Source of the DNA: Bacillota bacterium
GTDB taxonomy: Bacteria; Bacillota; Clostridia; Acetivibrionales; DSM-1351
Direction: 5' to 3'
Assembly: GCA_023417285.1 (NCBI GenBank)
Contig: JAEZFR010000013.1
Location: 1-9,962 of the forward strand
DNA length: 9,962 bases
Positions 1 through 6,673 of the stretch are shown in pieces (position 1 is the stretch's first letter; each line of letters opens with the position of its first letter). The notes beneath the pieces are model-generated. The model was not told the DNA's origin. It did not search any database and worked only from the letters and a program-made list of their open reading frames with translations. Position numbers and translations under genes: made by a program.

Positions 1-68
1 ATATTTCCTCTGTCGCCATATGTGTTAAGTAAATCAGGGTATAAATGGCATATCTTAAGCTCTAGCAT
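1..68 (-). CDS. gatD: GatD, glutamine amidotransferase subunit of the lipid II amidating enzyme (5' end only)
   Basis: This is the first 22 codons of a gene that runs off the left edge. The ATG at 68-66 follows the murT stop (71-69) with no gap, so the two are translationally coupled. The visible residues read MLELKICHLYPDLL followed by NTYGDRGN, which is the conserved N-terminus of the GatD/CobQ-like class I glutamine amidotransferases. In the family, GatD hydrolyses glutamine and channels ammonia to MurT, which amidates the D-Glu of the lipid II stem peptide. The catalytic Cys and His lie outside the window and could not be checked. The coupling to murT makes GatD far more likely than a cobyric acid synthase. 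Confidence 0.88.
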   Translation of the reverse strand, partial: MLELKICHLYPDLLNTYGDRGN

Positions 69-1475
69 TTATTTCCAAAACTCCTTTAAATTAAACTTTT
101 TCTTTAAGATACTTCTAATATCAAGCATAGCGGTATAAGTGGGTAATATATAGAAACAACCGCCTTCTGGAGTATTATTTAATCCCTCGTCTATGAGGGA
201 GAGATAATCCTTATTTATTTTTATTTTAGTACAGTCAATACCACTATACTTAAGCCTTACGGCCATATCCTCACCCCTTACACCTGAGGCTGTAAGAGTA
301 TTAATTTTTTCCGAGACTGTTGCAAGTTGCTCAAAGTCCACATCCCACAGCCAAGAGATATCAGTACCGTCTGCCAAATTATCATTAATAAGAAAGGCTA
401 TATTTAACTTGTTTTGCTCAAGCGAAAGAAATTGTAGTACCTGATTAAAGCCTGTTGGATTTTTGACCAATATTATTTTAATGCTCTTTCCTGAAACGTT
501 GATAGTCTCCATCCTGCCAAAGCCACATTCAAAGGACTGCATTGATGAGATTATGGAGTCGGTACCATATCCAAGTGCAAGGCCACAGCTTGCAGCAGCC
601 AATGCATTATATACATTATAGAGTCCCGGTAAATTTATTCTTGTTGTTAACTCGCTTCCATCTGAACACAATTCAGAATTTAAGCATGTCCATCCTATGT
701 CGGTATAATTGCTGGCTATTTCAAAAATATTAGTGCACTCAATATCTGCGCCTGGCCTAGAGTACCCACATTCAGTACATACAAAGCTTCCTAGATGACC
801 ATAGATATGGTTTTTATACTGATATTTTGCTTTGCAAAAACGACAGAACATGGCATCAGTATTTATATCTTCCTCAGAACCTTTGTAAGCACCCTCACTC
901 AATCCAAAAAAGATGGTTCTCTTGGTAGAATTCTTACCAAGAGATGCACACATGGAGTCGTCTGCATTGAGGATAAGAGTAGTACTATCATCTAATCTTT
1001 CAATACCTGATGCAACTGCATTGAGAGTAGAATAGAGCTCCCCGTATCTATCAAGCTGGTCTCTAAAAAAATTGGTTACCACTACAGCCTCAGGCTTGAT
1101 GTGCTTGGTTACTTGATTAAATGCAGCCTCATCACTTTCAATAAGAGCAACATCAAATTTATTTCTGCCTGTAATGGTGACTGATTGAATAAAAATAGTA
1201 GTAATGCCACTTAAAAGGTTAGCACCCGATTTATTAGTTGTATATTTAATCTTGTTTGACTTGAGGATTTCCTCAATAATTCTTGTAGTGGTAGTTTTTC
1301 CGTTGGTACCTGTTACCATTACCACCTTGAAATCATGGGCTATTGATGAGAGCACTCCAGGATAAAGCTTCAACGCAACTTTACCTGGAAGAGTAGTTCC
1401 TCCTCGCTTAACAAGACGTAGTCCAAATATTAAAAACTTTGCAGTTAGTATTGCAAGTATTTTTCTTAGCTTCAT
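69..1475 (-). CDS. murT: MurT, lipid II isoglutaminyl synthase, Mur ligase-like subunit
   Basis: This 468-residue protein is of normal to slightly long size for MurT. With GatD it amidates the alpha-carboxyl of D-Glu in lipid II at the inner face of the membrane, using ATP. A hydrophobic N-terminus is followed by the Mur-ligase P-loop TGTNGKTTTT at residues 55-64. A four-cysteine zinc ribbon characteristic of MurT is inserted in the middle domain (Cys211, 214, 233, 236). Around residues 366-383 lies the conserved DGTDISWLWD stretch of the C-terminal DUF1727 domain, which supplies the Asp that works with GatD in characterised enzymes. Start: ATG at 1475-1473, with an AAAAGGA-type Shine-Dalgarno about 12 nt upstream on the minus strand, a little far. 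It lies divergent to the murA remnant and upstream of gatD. No missing key residue was seen. Confidence 0.95.
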   Translation of the reverse strand: MKLRKILAILTAKFLIFGLRLVKRGGTTLPGKVALKLYPGVLSSIAHDFKVVMVTGTNGKTTTTRIIEEILKSNKIKYTTNKSGANLLSGITTIFIQSVTITGRNKFDVALIESDEAAFNQVTKHIKPEAVVVTNFFRDQLDRYGELYSTLNAVASGIERLDDSTTLILNADDSMCASLGKNSTKRTIFFGLSEGAYKGSEEDINTDAMFCRFCKAKYQYKNHIYGHLGSFVCTECGYSRPGADIECTNIFEIASNYTDIGWTCLNSELCSDGSELTTRINLPGLYNVYNALAAASCGLALGYGTDSIISSMQSFECGFGRMETINVSGKSIKIILVKNPTGFNQVLQFLSLEQNKLNIAFLINDNLADGTDISWLWDVDFEQLATVSEKINTLTASGVRGEDMAVRLKYSGIDCTKIKINKDYLSLIDEGLNNTPEGGCFYILPTYTAMLDIRSILKKKFNLKEFWK

Positions 1476-1497
1476 GTAAATTATTCATCCTTTTGTC

Positions 1498-1526
1498 ATG
1501 CTATTGTGTAAAAAACTGTAACTCAA
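1498..1526 (-). promoter_or_regulatory. Possible sigma-A promoter for murT-gatD
   Basis: Read on the minus strand, TTGAGT (1526-1521), a 17-nt spacer and TAGCAT (1503-1498) lie just upstream of the murT Shine-Dalgarno. Each hexamer matches consensus at 4 of 6 positions. The location is right, but AT-rich DNA makes such matches common. The -35 overlaps the perfect 12-nt palindrome at 1521-1532. Confidence 0.25.
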
Positions 1527-1532
1527 TTGAGT
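1521..1532. repeat. 12-nt perfect palindrome upstream of murT
   Basis: ACTCAATTGAGT is a perfect palindrome in the AT-rich gap between murT and the murA remnant. It overlaps the possible -35 of murT, so it could be an operator. No regulator is suggested by the context, and a palindrome of this length can arise by chance. The rest of the 1476-1760 gap is AT-rich and holds no convincing ORF on either strand. Confidence 0.35.
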
Positions 1533-1643
1533 AATTTAATTTAATTACAATTAGATTTTTATATTAATTAATTATATTAGCATTTACAATTAAGTTCAAT
1601 GTAATTATTCTTATTATAGCCAATACAAGATATGAGCATTGTC

Positions 1644-1673
1644 TTGGGCAATTAATTTAAAATTAACTATATT
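1644..1673 (+). promoter_or_regulatory. Possible sigma-A promoter reading toward murA-divIB
   Basis: TTGGGC (1644-1649), an 18-nt spacer and TATATT (1668-1673) form the best plus-strand sigma-A match I found in the gap. If the dcw cluster was broken inside murA, divIB-sbp-ftsA would need a new promoter, and this is a candidate. The support is only a hexamer match. Confidence 0.3.
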
Positions 1674-1710
1674 AAGTAGATAATAACATTTTATATGGAA
1701 TAATGGTTCG

Positions 1711-1763
1711 GATTGTTATATTATATTTATATAGTGTTAAATAGCCAACAATATAACACAATC
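1711..1763. repeat. Imperfect inverted repeat at the murA truncation junction
   Basis: The left arm GATTGTTATATT (1711-1722) pairs with the right arm at 1750-1763. The inner 7 bp (1716-1722 with 1750-1756) and outer 5 bp (1711-1715 with 1759-1763) are separated by a 2-nt bulge, C1757-A1758. Alternatively, TGTTATATT (1714-1722) pairs without a gap with 1750-1758. The loop is 27 nt. The right arm ends at the first codons that resemble MurA, so the repeat marks the apparent breakpoint. Confidence 0.5.
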
Positions 1764-2691
1764 AGGTGGGTGTGAATTAGGCCCTAGACCTATTGATTTA
1801 CACCTAAAAGCATTGAGAAGCCTCGGTGCTAGGATAAATGATACCAATGGTGGATACATATATTGTGAAACTGACGGATTGTGTGGAACAGATATTTACC
1901 TCGATTATCCTAGTGTAGGCGCTACTGAAAACACTATGATAGCAGCTGCTTATGCAAAAGGCGATACAATAATCAGAAATGCTGCAAAAGAGCCTGAAAT
2001 TGTAGATTTACAGAACTTTTTACAAAAGGTTGGAGTAAAGGTTACTGGCGCTGGTACAAGTGTTATTAAGATAAAAGGCTTCGACAAGAAGTTTTCAAAT
2101 GTTGAGCATACGGTTATCCCAGATAGAATAATTACGGGTACTTTTATGGCCGCCGCGGCTATTTCAGGTGGAAACATTACCATTAAAAACATTGTGCCTG
2201 AGCATATTATTTCGACTGCTGCGATTTTACGGGATACAGGCTGCCAGGTTACATTTAGAAGGAATGATGTTCAAATTATATCTGCTACTAAACCACAGGC
2301 GATAGAGGTTATAAGGACGTTACCCTACCCTGGTTTTCCAACAGATATGCAGGCTCAGCTGATGGCGTATCTTACAATATGCAAGGGGACTAGTATAATT
2401 ATTGAAACTATTTTTGAAAGTAGATATAAGCATGTTGACGAATTGCTCAAGATGGGGGCAAATATTAGAATAGATGGAAGAATGGCTGTTATTAAGGGAG
2501 TTGGGAACCTAAATGGAGCACAGGTGTTGGCGCGTGACCTAAGAGGTGGGGCAGCATTAGTGGTGGCTGGTCTTGCTGCACATGGAGAAACAATAGTAGG
2601 CGGTTTAGAGCATATTGATAGAGGATACTACAAGTTAGATGAGAAGCTATGTTCGCTAGGAGCTAACATCAAAAGATTTTCTGACAGGTGA
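1762..2691 (+). pseudogene. murA: MurA (UDP-GlcNAc enolpyruvyl transferase), 5'-truncated
   Basis: MurA transfers enolpyruvate from PEP to UDP-GlcNAc, the first committed step of peptidoglycan synthesis. Here the frame opens after a TAA at 1738-1740, and homology starts at SGGCELGPRPIDLHLK, whose Cys (codon 1771-1773) matches the catalytic Cys115 of E. coli. From that Cys to the end there are 306 codons, essentially the full length expected. The Arg of the GxRP motif, the catalytic-base Asp in FPTDMQAQ and the DLRGGAALVVAG segment are all present. The first ~110 residues are missing, including the equivalents of Lys22, Asn23 and Arg91 that bind substrate. No ATG or GTG and no Shine-Dalgarno precede the frame; the first in-frame TTG is at 1813, without a ribosome site. 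The absence of frameshifts or stops in ~310 codons suggests recent loss or residual selection. A full-length murA elsewhere is expected by inference. Confidence 0.85.
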
Positions 2692-2723
2692 GACAACAGA
2701 TATGAAAGGACGACAAAGGACAA

Positions 2724-3539
2724 ATGACAGCAAAAGTTAAAAAGAATAGGGTTAAGAGAAGAAAATTCAGAATAAAGAAATTCTTAAAATTCTTATTTAT
2801 TGTTGCCATCGTGACATCAATCATTCTCTTTGCCCTATCTTCTTTTTTTATAGTAGAAAAAATAAATGTTGAGGGTAACAACAAATACCAAAATAATGAT
2901 ATAATACTAAAGTCTGGATTAATGCCGGGTGAAAATGTCTTTAAAATGCTTACCAAAGATGTAAAGGATTTGTTTACTTTTAGGTTTAATGGTGAGGAGA
3001 AATTAGTCATCTCTAGCTTACCATACACAAAATCGGTAAGCATTAGGCCTAGTTTACCAAAAGGTATTAAAATTAAGATTACGGAGAGGTCTCCTTACTG
3101 TATTATAGACATTAAAGGGACAAGTATACTGATTGACAATGAAGGCTACGCTCTTGAAGAAATAAGCAGTGATAGGGCTAAAGACTATTTTATTATAAAA
3201 GGTAGCTCAATAAGTGACTACAAATTAGGGCAGAAAATCCAGTTCAAAGATACTCAGAAGTTTGAAGACATCAAGACCTTCTGTACATTATTCATAAAAA
3301 ATGACCAGGGTTCAGAAACCAAACTCTTTAGTAAAATGAAGTGGATTGATATGTCGGACGGATATAACATAACTGCCAATTTCAATGATTTACTTGAAGT
3401 TAAGTTTGGAGATATTGAGAACATGGAACACAAAATAGCAACCTTTCGTGAGCTTTACGAAAAGAATCTAAACCTAAAGCAGCAGGGGGTTTTAGATTTT
3501 ACTATGGGGAGTTCTCCATTTTATAAACAATTAAACTAA
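2724..3539 (+). CDS. divIB: DivIB/FtsQ, divisome membrane protein
   Basis: This 271-residue bitopic protein belongs to the FtsQ/DivIB family, which links FtsL and DivIC (FtsB) to septal peptidoglycan synthesis. It has a strongly basic cytoplasmic tail (residues 1-20) and one transmembrane helix (about 21-43). A POTRA domain follows, opening with FFIVEKINVEGNNKYQNNDI (about 41-120), then a beta domain containing LIDNEGYALEE (136-146). The C-terminal GVLDFTMGSSPFYK resembles the family end. The start at 2724 is the first possible ATG after an in-frame TGA at 2703. Two AAAGGAC copies (2705-2711, 2715-2721) precede it; the nearer leaves only about 3 nt of spacing, so the farther may be the one used. 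The gene lies 32 nt after murA. The usual DUF881 genes (ylxW-like) between divIB and sbp are absent. Confidence 0.9.
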   Translation: MTAKVKKNRVKRRKFRIKKFLKFLFIVAIVTSIILFALSSFFIVEKINVEGNNKYQNNDIILKSGLMPGENVFKMLTKDVKDLFTFRFNGEEKLVISSLPYTKSVSIRPSLPKGIKIKITERSPYCIIDIKGTSILIDNEGYALEEISSDRAKDYFIIKGSSISDYKLGQKIQFKDTQKFEDIKTFCTLFIKNDQGSETKLFSKMKWIDMSDGYNITANFNDLLEVKFGDIENMEHKIATFRELYEKNLNLKQQGVLDFTMGSSPFYKQLN

Positions 3540-3559
3540 CTAATTCTGGAGGAATTAAA

Positions 3560-3916
3560 ATGATACCTATTTTAGGACTAATTTTGGGAATAGTGATAGG
3601 GATGTTTATGCCAATAACCATTCCATCTCAGTATTTTACTTATGTAGCAGTAGCAATTCTAGCTGCATTAGACTCGGTTTTTGGAGGAATTGTAGCAACC
3701 ATTAACAAAAAGTTTGAAATGAAAATCTTCCTATCTGGATTCTTTGGAAATGCATTGTTGGCAGCTGGCCTTGCATATATAGGGGACAAGCTGGGTATTC
3801 AAATTTACCTTGCGGCTATATTCGCTTTTGGTAATAGGCTTTTCTTAAACTTTGCACTAATTAGAAGATATCTATTGAATAAATTCTCTAAAAAAGATAA
3901 TATAGTAAAAGAATAG
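3560..3916 (+). CDS. sbp: Small basic membrane protein of the DUF1290 (Sbp) family
   Basis: This 118-residue, very hydrophobic protein has about four membrane segments (roughly residues 2-18, 24-46, 58-76 and 80-99) and a basic C-terminal tail (IRRYLLNKFSKK). Its sequence, with LDSVFGGIVA and FGNALLAAGLAYIGDKLG, and its place between divIB and ftsA match the small basic protein Sbp of Firmicutes division clusters. Its biochemical role is not established; the location suggests a link to division. A strong GGAGG (3548-3552) sits 7 nt before the ATG. It begins 20 nt after divIB and ends 27 nt before ftsA, so it is probably in the same operon. Confidence 0.88.
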   Translation: MIPILGLILGIVIGMFMPITIPSQYFTYVAVAILAALDSVFGGIVATINKKFEMKIFLSGFFGNALLAAGLAYIGDKLGIQIYLAAIFAFGNRLFLNFALIRRYLLNKFSKKDNIVKE

Positions 3917-3943
3917 GACGAGTGACTTTAGGGGGTTATTGTT

Positions 3944-5179
3944 GTGTCAGATATTATAGTAGGGATAGATATAGGTTCATCAAAAGTATCGACTGTTATT
4001 GGCAAGGTAATAGCTGATGGACAAGTCGAATTTCTCGGAAAAGGCACTGAACCTTGTACTGGTGTAAAAAAAGGAATAATTGTTGATATTAATGCAACTG
4101 CGGCTTCTATTCAGAGCTCTGTCAAAAAAGCTGAGGCTGGGACAGGCATCAAGGTTGTTTCGGCATATGTCAATATGTCAGGTCTACATTTATATATAAA
4201 AAATCAGATTATTGATACTAATATTGTTTCAGAAGATAAGGTTGTTTCCAAGAAGGACGTTGAAAAATTATTATACGCCGCCAGTTCGTTTACTATCGGG
4301 CAGGACTCAGAGATCATAGATGTTGTACCAAAACAATATGTATTGGACGGGTTTGATGGAATAGCTAACCCGGTAGGAATGAAAGGGACCAGACTTCAAG
4401 GTGACTTTGACATAGTTATTGGTAAAACTATATCTGTTCAGAATATTGTTAGGAGTATGAGCAAGGTAGCAATAAAGGTAGATGGCTTAGTAGCGGATGC
4501 ATTTGCTGTTGGAGAATGTGTTCTCCAGCCAGATGAAAAGGACATTGGGGCAATACTCATAGATGTCGGTGGTGGATCTACAGAAATCAGTGTGTTCAAA
4601 AATCAAAAGCTCATTGCCAATAAGTGCTTTCCTGTTGGTGGAGATCATATTACAAATGACTTATCCATTGCATTAAAAATGTCTTATGCTGAAGCGGAAA
4701 GAGTCAAGAGACAATACCAACTATCGTTGACTACTCTTATAAAAAATGATCAGGAAGTTACCGTAAGTGATATTAGTGACAGTTTCAAGAAAAATATAAA
4801 GGTTTCAGAGGCTGTTGAGATCATTGAAGCTCGTGTATATGAAATGCTTAGTCTGTGCAAAGAGTTTATAGATCAAAATTGTCCAGGCAACTATGGGGCA
4901 GGAGTTGTAATTTCAGGAAACGGAATTTCTACACTTGACGGTTCTCTCCAGATTGCATATGATATTTTTAATATGCCTGTTAGGACTGCAGCTCCTAAGA
5001 TAAAAGATTTAAACAAACCTGAGTATTATACTGCTGCAGGCATTGTAAAATATATCTCTGTTCAGGACAAAGGTTCTAGTACTATTAGCAGCCAACCAGT
5101 AGCAATTTCTGCTAAAAATAAAAAGGAAAATACTTTGTGGAAGAAAGCATTTTCTAAGTTTAAGGACTTGTTCTATTAA
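3944..5179 (+). CDS. ftsA: FtsA, actin-like membrane anchor of the Z ring
   Basis: FtsA is an actin-like ATP-binding protein that tethers FtsZ to the membrane and recruits later division proteins. The 411-residue length is normal. Visible motifs are phosphate-1 VGIDIGSSKV (6-15), the SHS2/1C region beginning near VVSAYVNMSGLHL (71-83), phosphate-2 AILIDVGGGSTEISVF (203-218), and an adenosine motif GAGVVISGNGISTLDG (318-333) in which SGNG replaces the more usual GGG-like turn. After a low-complexity linker (about 373-395) the protein ends with an amphipathic membrane-targeting helix, LWKKAFSKFKDLF (398-410). The GTG start at 3944 is supported by a run of five G at 3931-3935, 8 nt upstream. It follows sbp closely. 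A 162-nt gap with its own signals separates it from ftsZ. Confidence 0.96.
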   Translation: MSDIIVGIDIGSSKVSTVIGKVIADGQVEFLGKGTEPCTGVKKGIIVDINATAASIQSSVKKAEAGTGIKVVSAYVNMSGLHLYIKNQIIDTNIVSEDKVVSKKDVEKLLYAASSFTIGQDSEIIDVVPKQYVLDGFDGIANPVGMKGTRLQGDFDIVIGKTISVQNIVRSMSKVAIKVDGLVADAFAVGECVLQPDEKDIGAILIDVGGGSTEISVFKNQKLIANKCFPVGGDHITNDLSIALKMSYAEAERVKRQYQLSLTTLIKNDQEVTVSDISDSFKKNIKVSEAVEIIEARVYEMLSLCKEFIDQNCPGNYGAGVVISGNGISTLDGSLQIAYDIFNMPVRTAAPKIKDLNKPEYYTAAGIVKYISVQDKGSSTISSQPVAISAKNKKENTLWKKAFSKFKDLFY

Positions 5180-5203
5180 TTTAATTTTGCATAAAATTAT
5201 TTT

Positions 5204-5234
5204 TAGGCAATAAAATCAAAACTTGCCTATTTTG
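5204..5234 (+). terminator. Weak hairpin with T tract after ftsA (attenuator or weak terminator)
   Basis: TAGGCAA (5204-5210) and TTGCCTA (5223-5229) form a perfect 7-bp stem with a 12-nt loop, followed by TTTTG. The stem is short and the T tract is only four long, so it would at most lower read-through from ftsA into ftsZ. The right arm also contains the possible ftsZ -35. Confidence 0.4.
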
Positions 5235-5251
5235 AGTTTATATTATATATT
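5223..5251 (+). promoter_or_regulatory. Candidate sigma-A promoter for ftsZ
   Basis: TTGCCT (5223-5228, 4/6), a 17-nt spacer and TATATT (5246-5251, 5/6) lie about 90 nt upstream of the ftsZ start. The spacing is ideal. Together with the hairpin that overlaps it, this suggests ftsZ can be transcribed apart from ftsA. Confidence 0.45.
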
Positions 5252-5281
5252 TATAGTAGTGTTTAAAAAATATCATGTAAC

Positions 5282-5293
5282 TTTTTCGAAAAA
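5282..5293. promoter_or_regulatory. Palindrome resembling a Spo0A box upstream of ftsZ
   Basis: TTTTTCGAAAAA is a perfect 12-nt palindrome between the possible ftsZ promoter and its Shine-Dalgarno. It is one base away from the TTGTCGAA form of the Spo0A box, on both strands. The match is imperfect and the site may be only an AT-rich palindrome. Confidence 0.25.
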
Positions 5294-5326
5294 TAAAATT
5301 TAATTATAAGTCTTATTACCAATGCT

Positions 5327-5334
5327 AAAGGGGG
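5327..5334 (+). promoter_or_regulatory. Strong Shine-Dalgarno fixing the TTG start of ftsZ
   Basis: AAAGGGGG lies 7 nt before the TTG at 5342. The resulting N-terminus MLDFEIDMDHFAQIKVVG aligns with the usual FtsZ start (MLEF...), whereas the next in-frame ATG, at codon 8, has no ribosome site. Confidence 0.8.
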
Positions 5335-5341
5335 ATTTAAT

Positions 5342-6472
5342 TTGCTAGATTTTGAGATTGACATGGATCACTTTGCCCAGATAAAAGTCGTTGGATGCGG
5401 CGGTGGTGGGAATAATGCGGTAAACAGGATGATAGCAGCAGGACTTAGGGGTGTTGACTTTATCGCTATTAATACCGATAAACAAGCGCTTTTCCTATCA
5501 AAAGCTAATACAAAAATACAGATTGGGGACAAGCTTACAAAGGGGCTTGGAGCTGGTGCAAATCCTGATATTGGTGAAAAGGCTGCTAATGAAAGTAGGG
5601 ATGAAATAGCTCAGGCTATTAAAGGTGCAGATATGGTATTTGTTACTGCTGGTATGGGAGGCGGAACTGGTACTGGTGCAGCACCTGTTGTGGCTGAGAT
5701 TGCTCGAGAAATGGGAATTTTGACTGTGGCAGTCGTAACTAAGCCTTTTATGTTTGAGAGTAGAACTCGTATGCAGCATGCTGAAAGAGGGATTGAGAAC
5801 CTCAAGAATTCAGTAGATTCTTTGGTGACAATTCCTAACGATAGATTATTACAAGTGGTTGAAAAGCGTACAACTATGGTTGATGCATTTAGAATGGCTG
5901 ATGATATACTGCGTCAGGGCGTTCAAGGCATATCAGATCTTATTGCGGTTCCTGGTCTTGTTAACTTAGACTTTGCAGACGTTAAGACAATAATGTTCAA
6001 CTCCGGCTTGGCACATATGGGTATAGGTAAAGCTGGTGGCGAGAATAGAGCTGAAGAGGCTGCTAAACAGGCTATTCAGAGCCCTTTGCTTGAAACATCA
6101 ATTGATGGTGCAAGAAGAGTACTTGTTAACATTACAGGTGGACCTGATTTGGGGCTCTATGAAGTGAATACTGCTGCTGAGCTCGTTCAAAAGTCAGCTG
6201 ATCCAGAGGCAAATATTATTTTCGGTGCTGTTATAGATGACAACCTTAAAGATGAATTGATGATTACTGTTATAGCAACTGGATTTGAGACTAGTCCTAT
6301 TATCAAAAAGCCAATAGACAAGCAAAGTGAGAAAAAAATGGGCTCATACCATAGCGAGAGTACTTATTCCGCTCCAGCCCCAGTTGAAAAGCATCAGAGC
6401 GCTTCAACACCTATATCTCAGGACAATGAACTGGATATACCGACTTTCTTAAGACGCAACAAATTCAAATAA
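5342..6472 (+). CDS. ftsZ: FtsZ, tubulin-like GTPase of the division ring
   Basis: FtsZ polymerises with GTP into the Z ring at mid-cell and, during sporulation, at the polar septum. The 376 residues contain the GTP-binding CGGGGNNAVNRM (19-30), the tubulin signature GGGTGTG (106-112), the IPNDRLL stretch (164-170) and the T7 loop VNLDFADVK (207-215), with the two catalytic Asp residues 210 and 213. A variable linker (about 318-363) leads to the C-terminal peptide DIPTFLRRN (365-373) that binds FtsA, SepF and other partners. All key residues are present. Translation starts at TTG (5342), supported by AAAGGGGG 7 nt upstream and by alignment of the N-terminus. A strong terminator follows, so the division operon ends here. 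Confidence 0.97.
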   Translation: MLDFEIDMDHFAQIKVVGCGGGGNNAVNRMIAAGLRGVDFIAINTDKQALFLSKANTKIQIGDKLTKGLGAGANPDIGEKAANESRDEIAQAIKGADMVFVTAGMGGGTGTGAAPVVAEIAREMGILTVAVVTKPFMFESRTRMQHAERGIENLKNSVDSLVTIPNDRLLQVVEKRTTMVDAFRMADDILRQGVQGISDLIAVPGLVNLDFADVKTIMFNSGLAHMGIGKAGGENRAEEAAKQAIQSPLLETSIDGARRVLVNITGGPDLGLYEVNTAAELVQKSADPEANIIFGAVIDDNLKDELMITVIATGFETSPIIKKPIDKQSEKKMGSYHSESTYSAPAPVEKHQSASTPISQDNELDIPTFLRRNKFK

Positions 6473-6490
6473 AATAAAGCGAATAAAAGA

Positions 6491-6536
6491 AAGGCTACTC
6501 AAGTTTTAAAACTTAAGTAGCCTTTTTTGTTTTTTC
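6491..6536 (+). terminator. Strong intrinsic terminator after ftsZ
   Basis: AAGGCTACT (6491-6499) pairs with AGTAGCCTT (6516-6524). After a single C/A mismatch the stem continues with AAGTT (6501-6505) and AACTT (6510-6514), closing on a TTAA loop. A T tract follows at 6523-6528, then a second T run after GT. It insulates the sporulation genes from the division genes. Confidence 0.93.
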
Positions 6537-6545
6537 AGATATTAT

Positions 6546-6554
6546 ATTGTCATA
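6546..6554 (+). promoter_or_regulatory. Possible second, weaker Spo0A box upstream of spoIIGA
   Basis: ATTGTCATA matches TTTGTCRAA at 7 of 9 positions and lies about 25 nt upstream of the stronger box at 6579-6587. B. subtilis spoIIG also uses several Spo0A boxes, but this match alone is weak. Confidence 0.3.
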
Positions 6555-6578
6555 CGATTTAATTTTTCTACTTCTGCA

Positions 6579-6612
6579 TTTGACAAAGTTTTAATGTGTT
6601 ACCCATTATAAT
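6579..6612 (+). promoter_or_regulatory. spoIIGA promoter: consensus -35 and -10 with 21-nt spacing and an overlapping Spo0A box
   Basis: A perfect TTGACA (6580-6585) and a perfect TATAAT (6607-6612) are separated by 21 nt, too far for ordinary sigma-A use. The -35 lies inside TTTGACAAA (6579-6587), whose complement TTTGTCAAA fits the Spo0A box TTTGTCRAA at all nine positions. The B. subtilis spoIIG promoter is known for consensus-like boxes 22 bp apart that Spo0A~P activates while bound over the -35. The same architecture here predicts Spo0A control at sporulation onset. A caveat is that TTGACA itself makes up most of the Spo0A match. Confidence 0.75.
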
Positions 6613-6673
6613 AATATACATAAAGCAATTACGGAAAATTCTGTAAATTAAAAGTTTTGTGAGGAAAACATAA

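Noticed and set aside
542..995. Two short plus-strand ORFs opposite murT (542-733, 795-995)
   Set aside because: They are antisense to conserved MurT motifs with no recognisable protein features.
1476..1760. A mobile element end or att site in the AT-rich gap
   Set aside because: No transposase fragment, target-site duplication or integrase was found; only the inverted repeat at the junction is notable.
1813..1815. TTG at 1813 as a genuine murA start
   Set aside because: No ribosome site precedes it, and MurA homology, including the catalytic Cys, continues upstream to about 1762, so it is an internal codon.
2669..3043. 124-codon minus-strand ORF opposite divIB, and similar ORFs opposite ftsZ, spoIIGA and sigG
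   Set aside because: They lie entirely over well-conserved genes, lack ribosome sites and have no recognisable domains; they are frame shadows.
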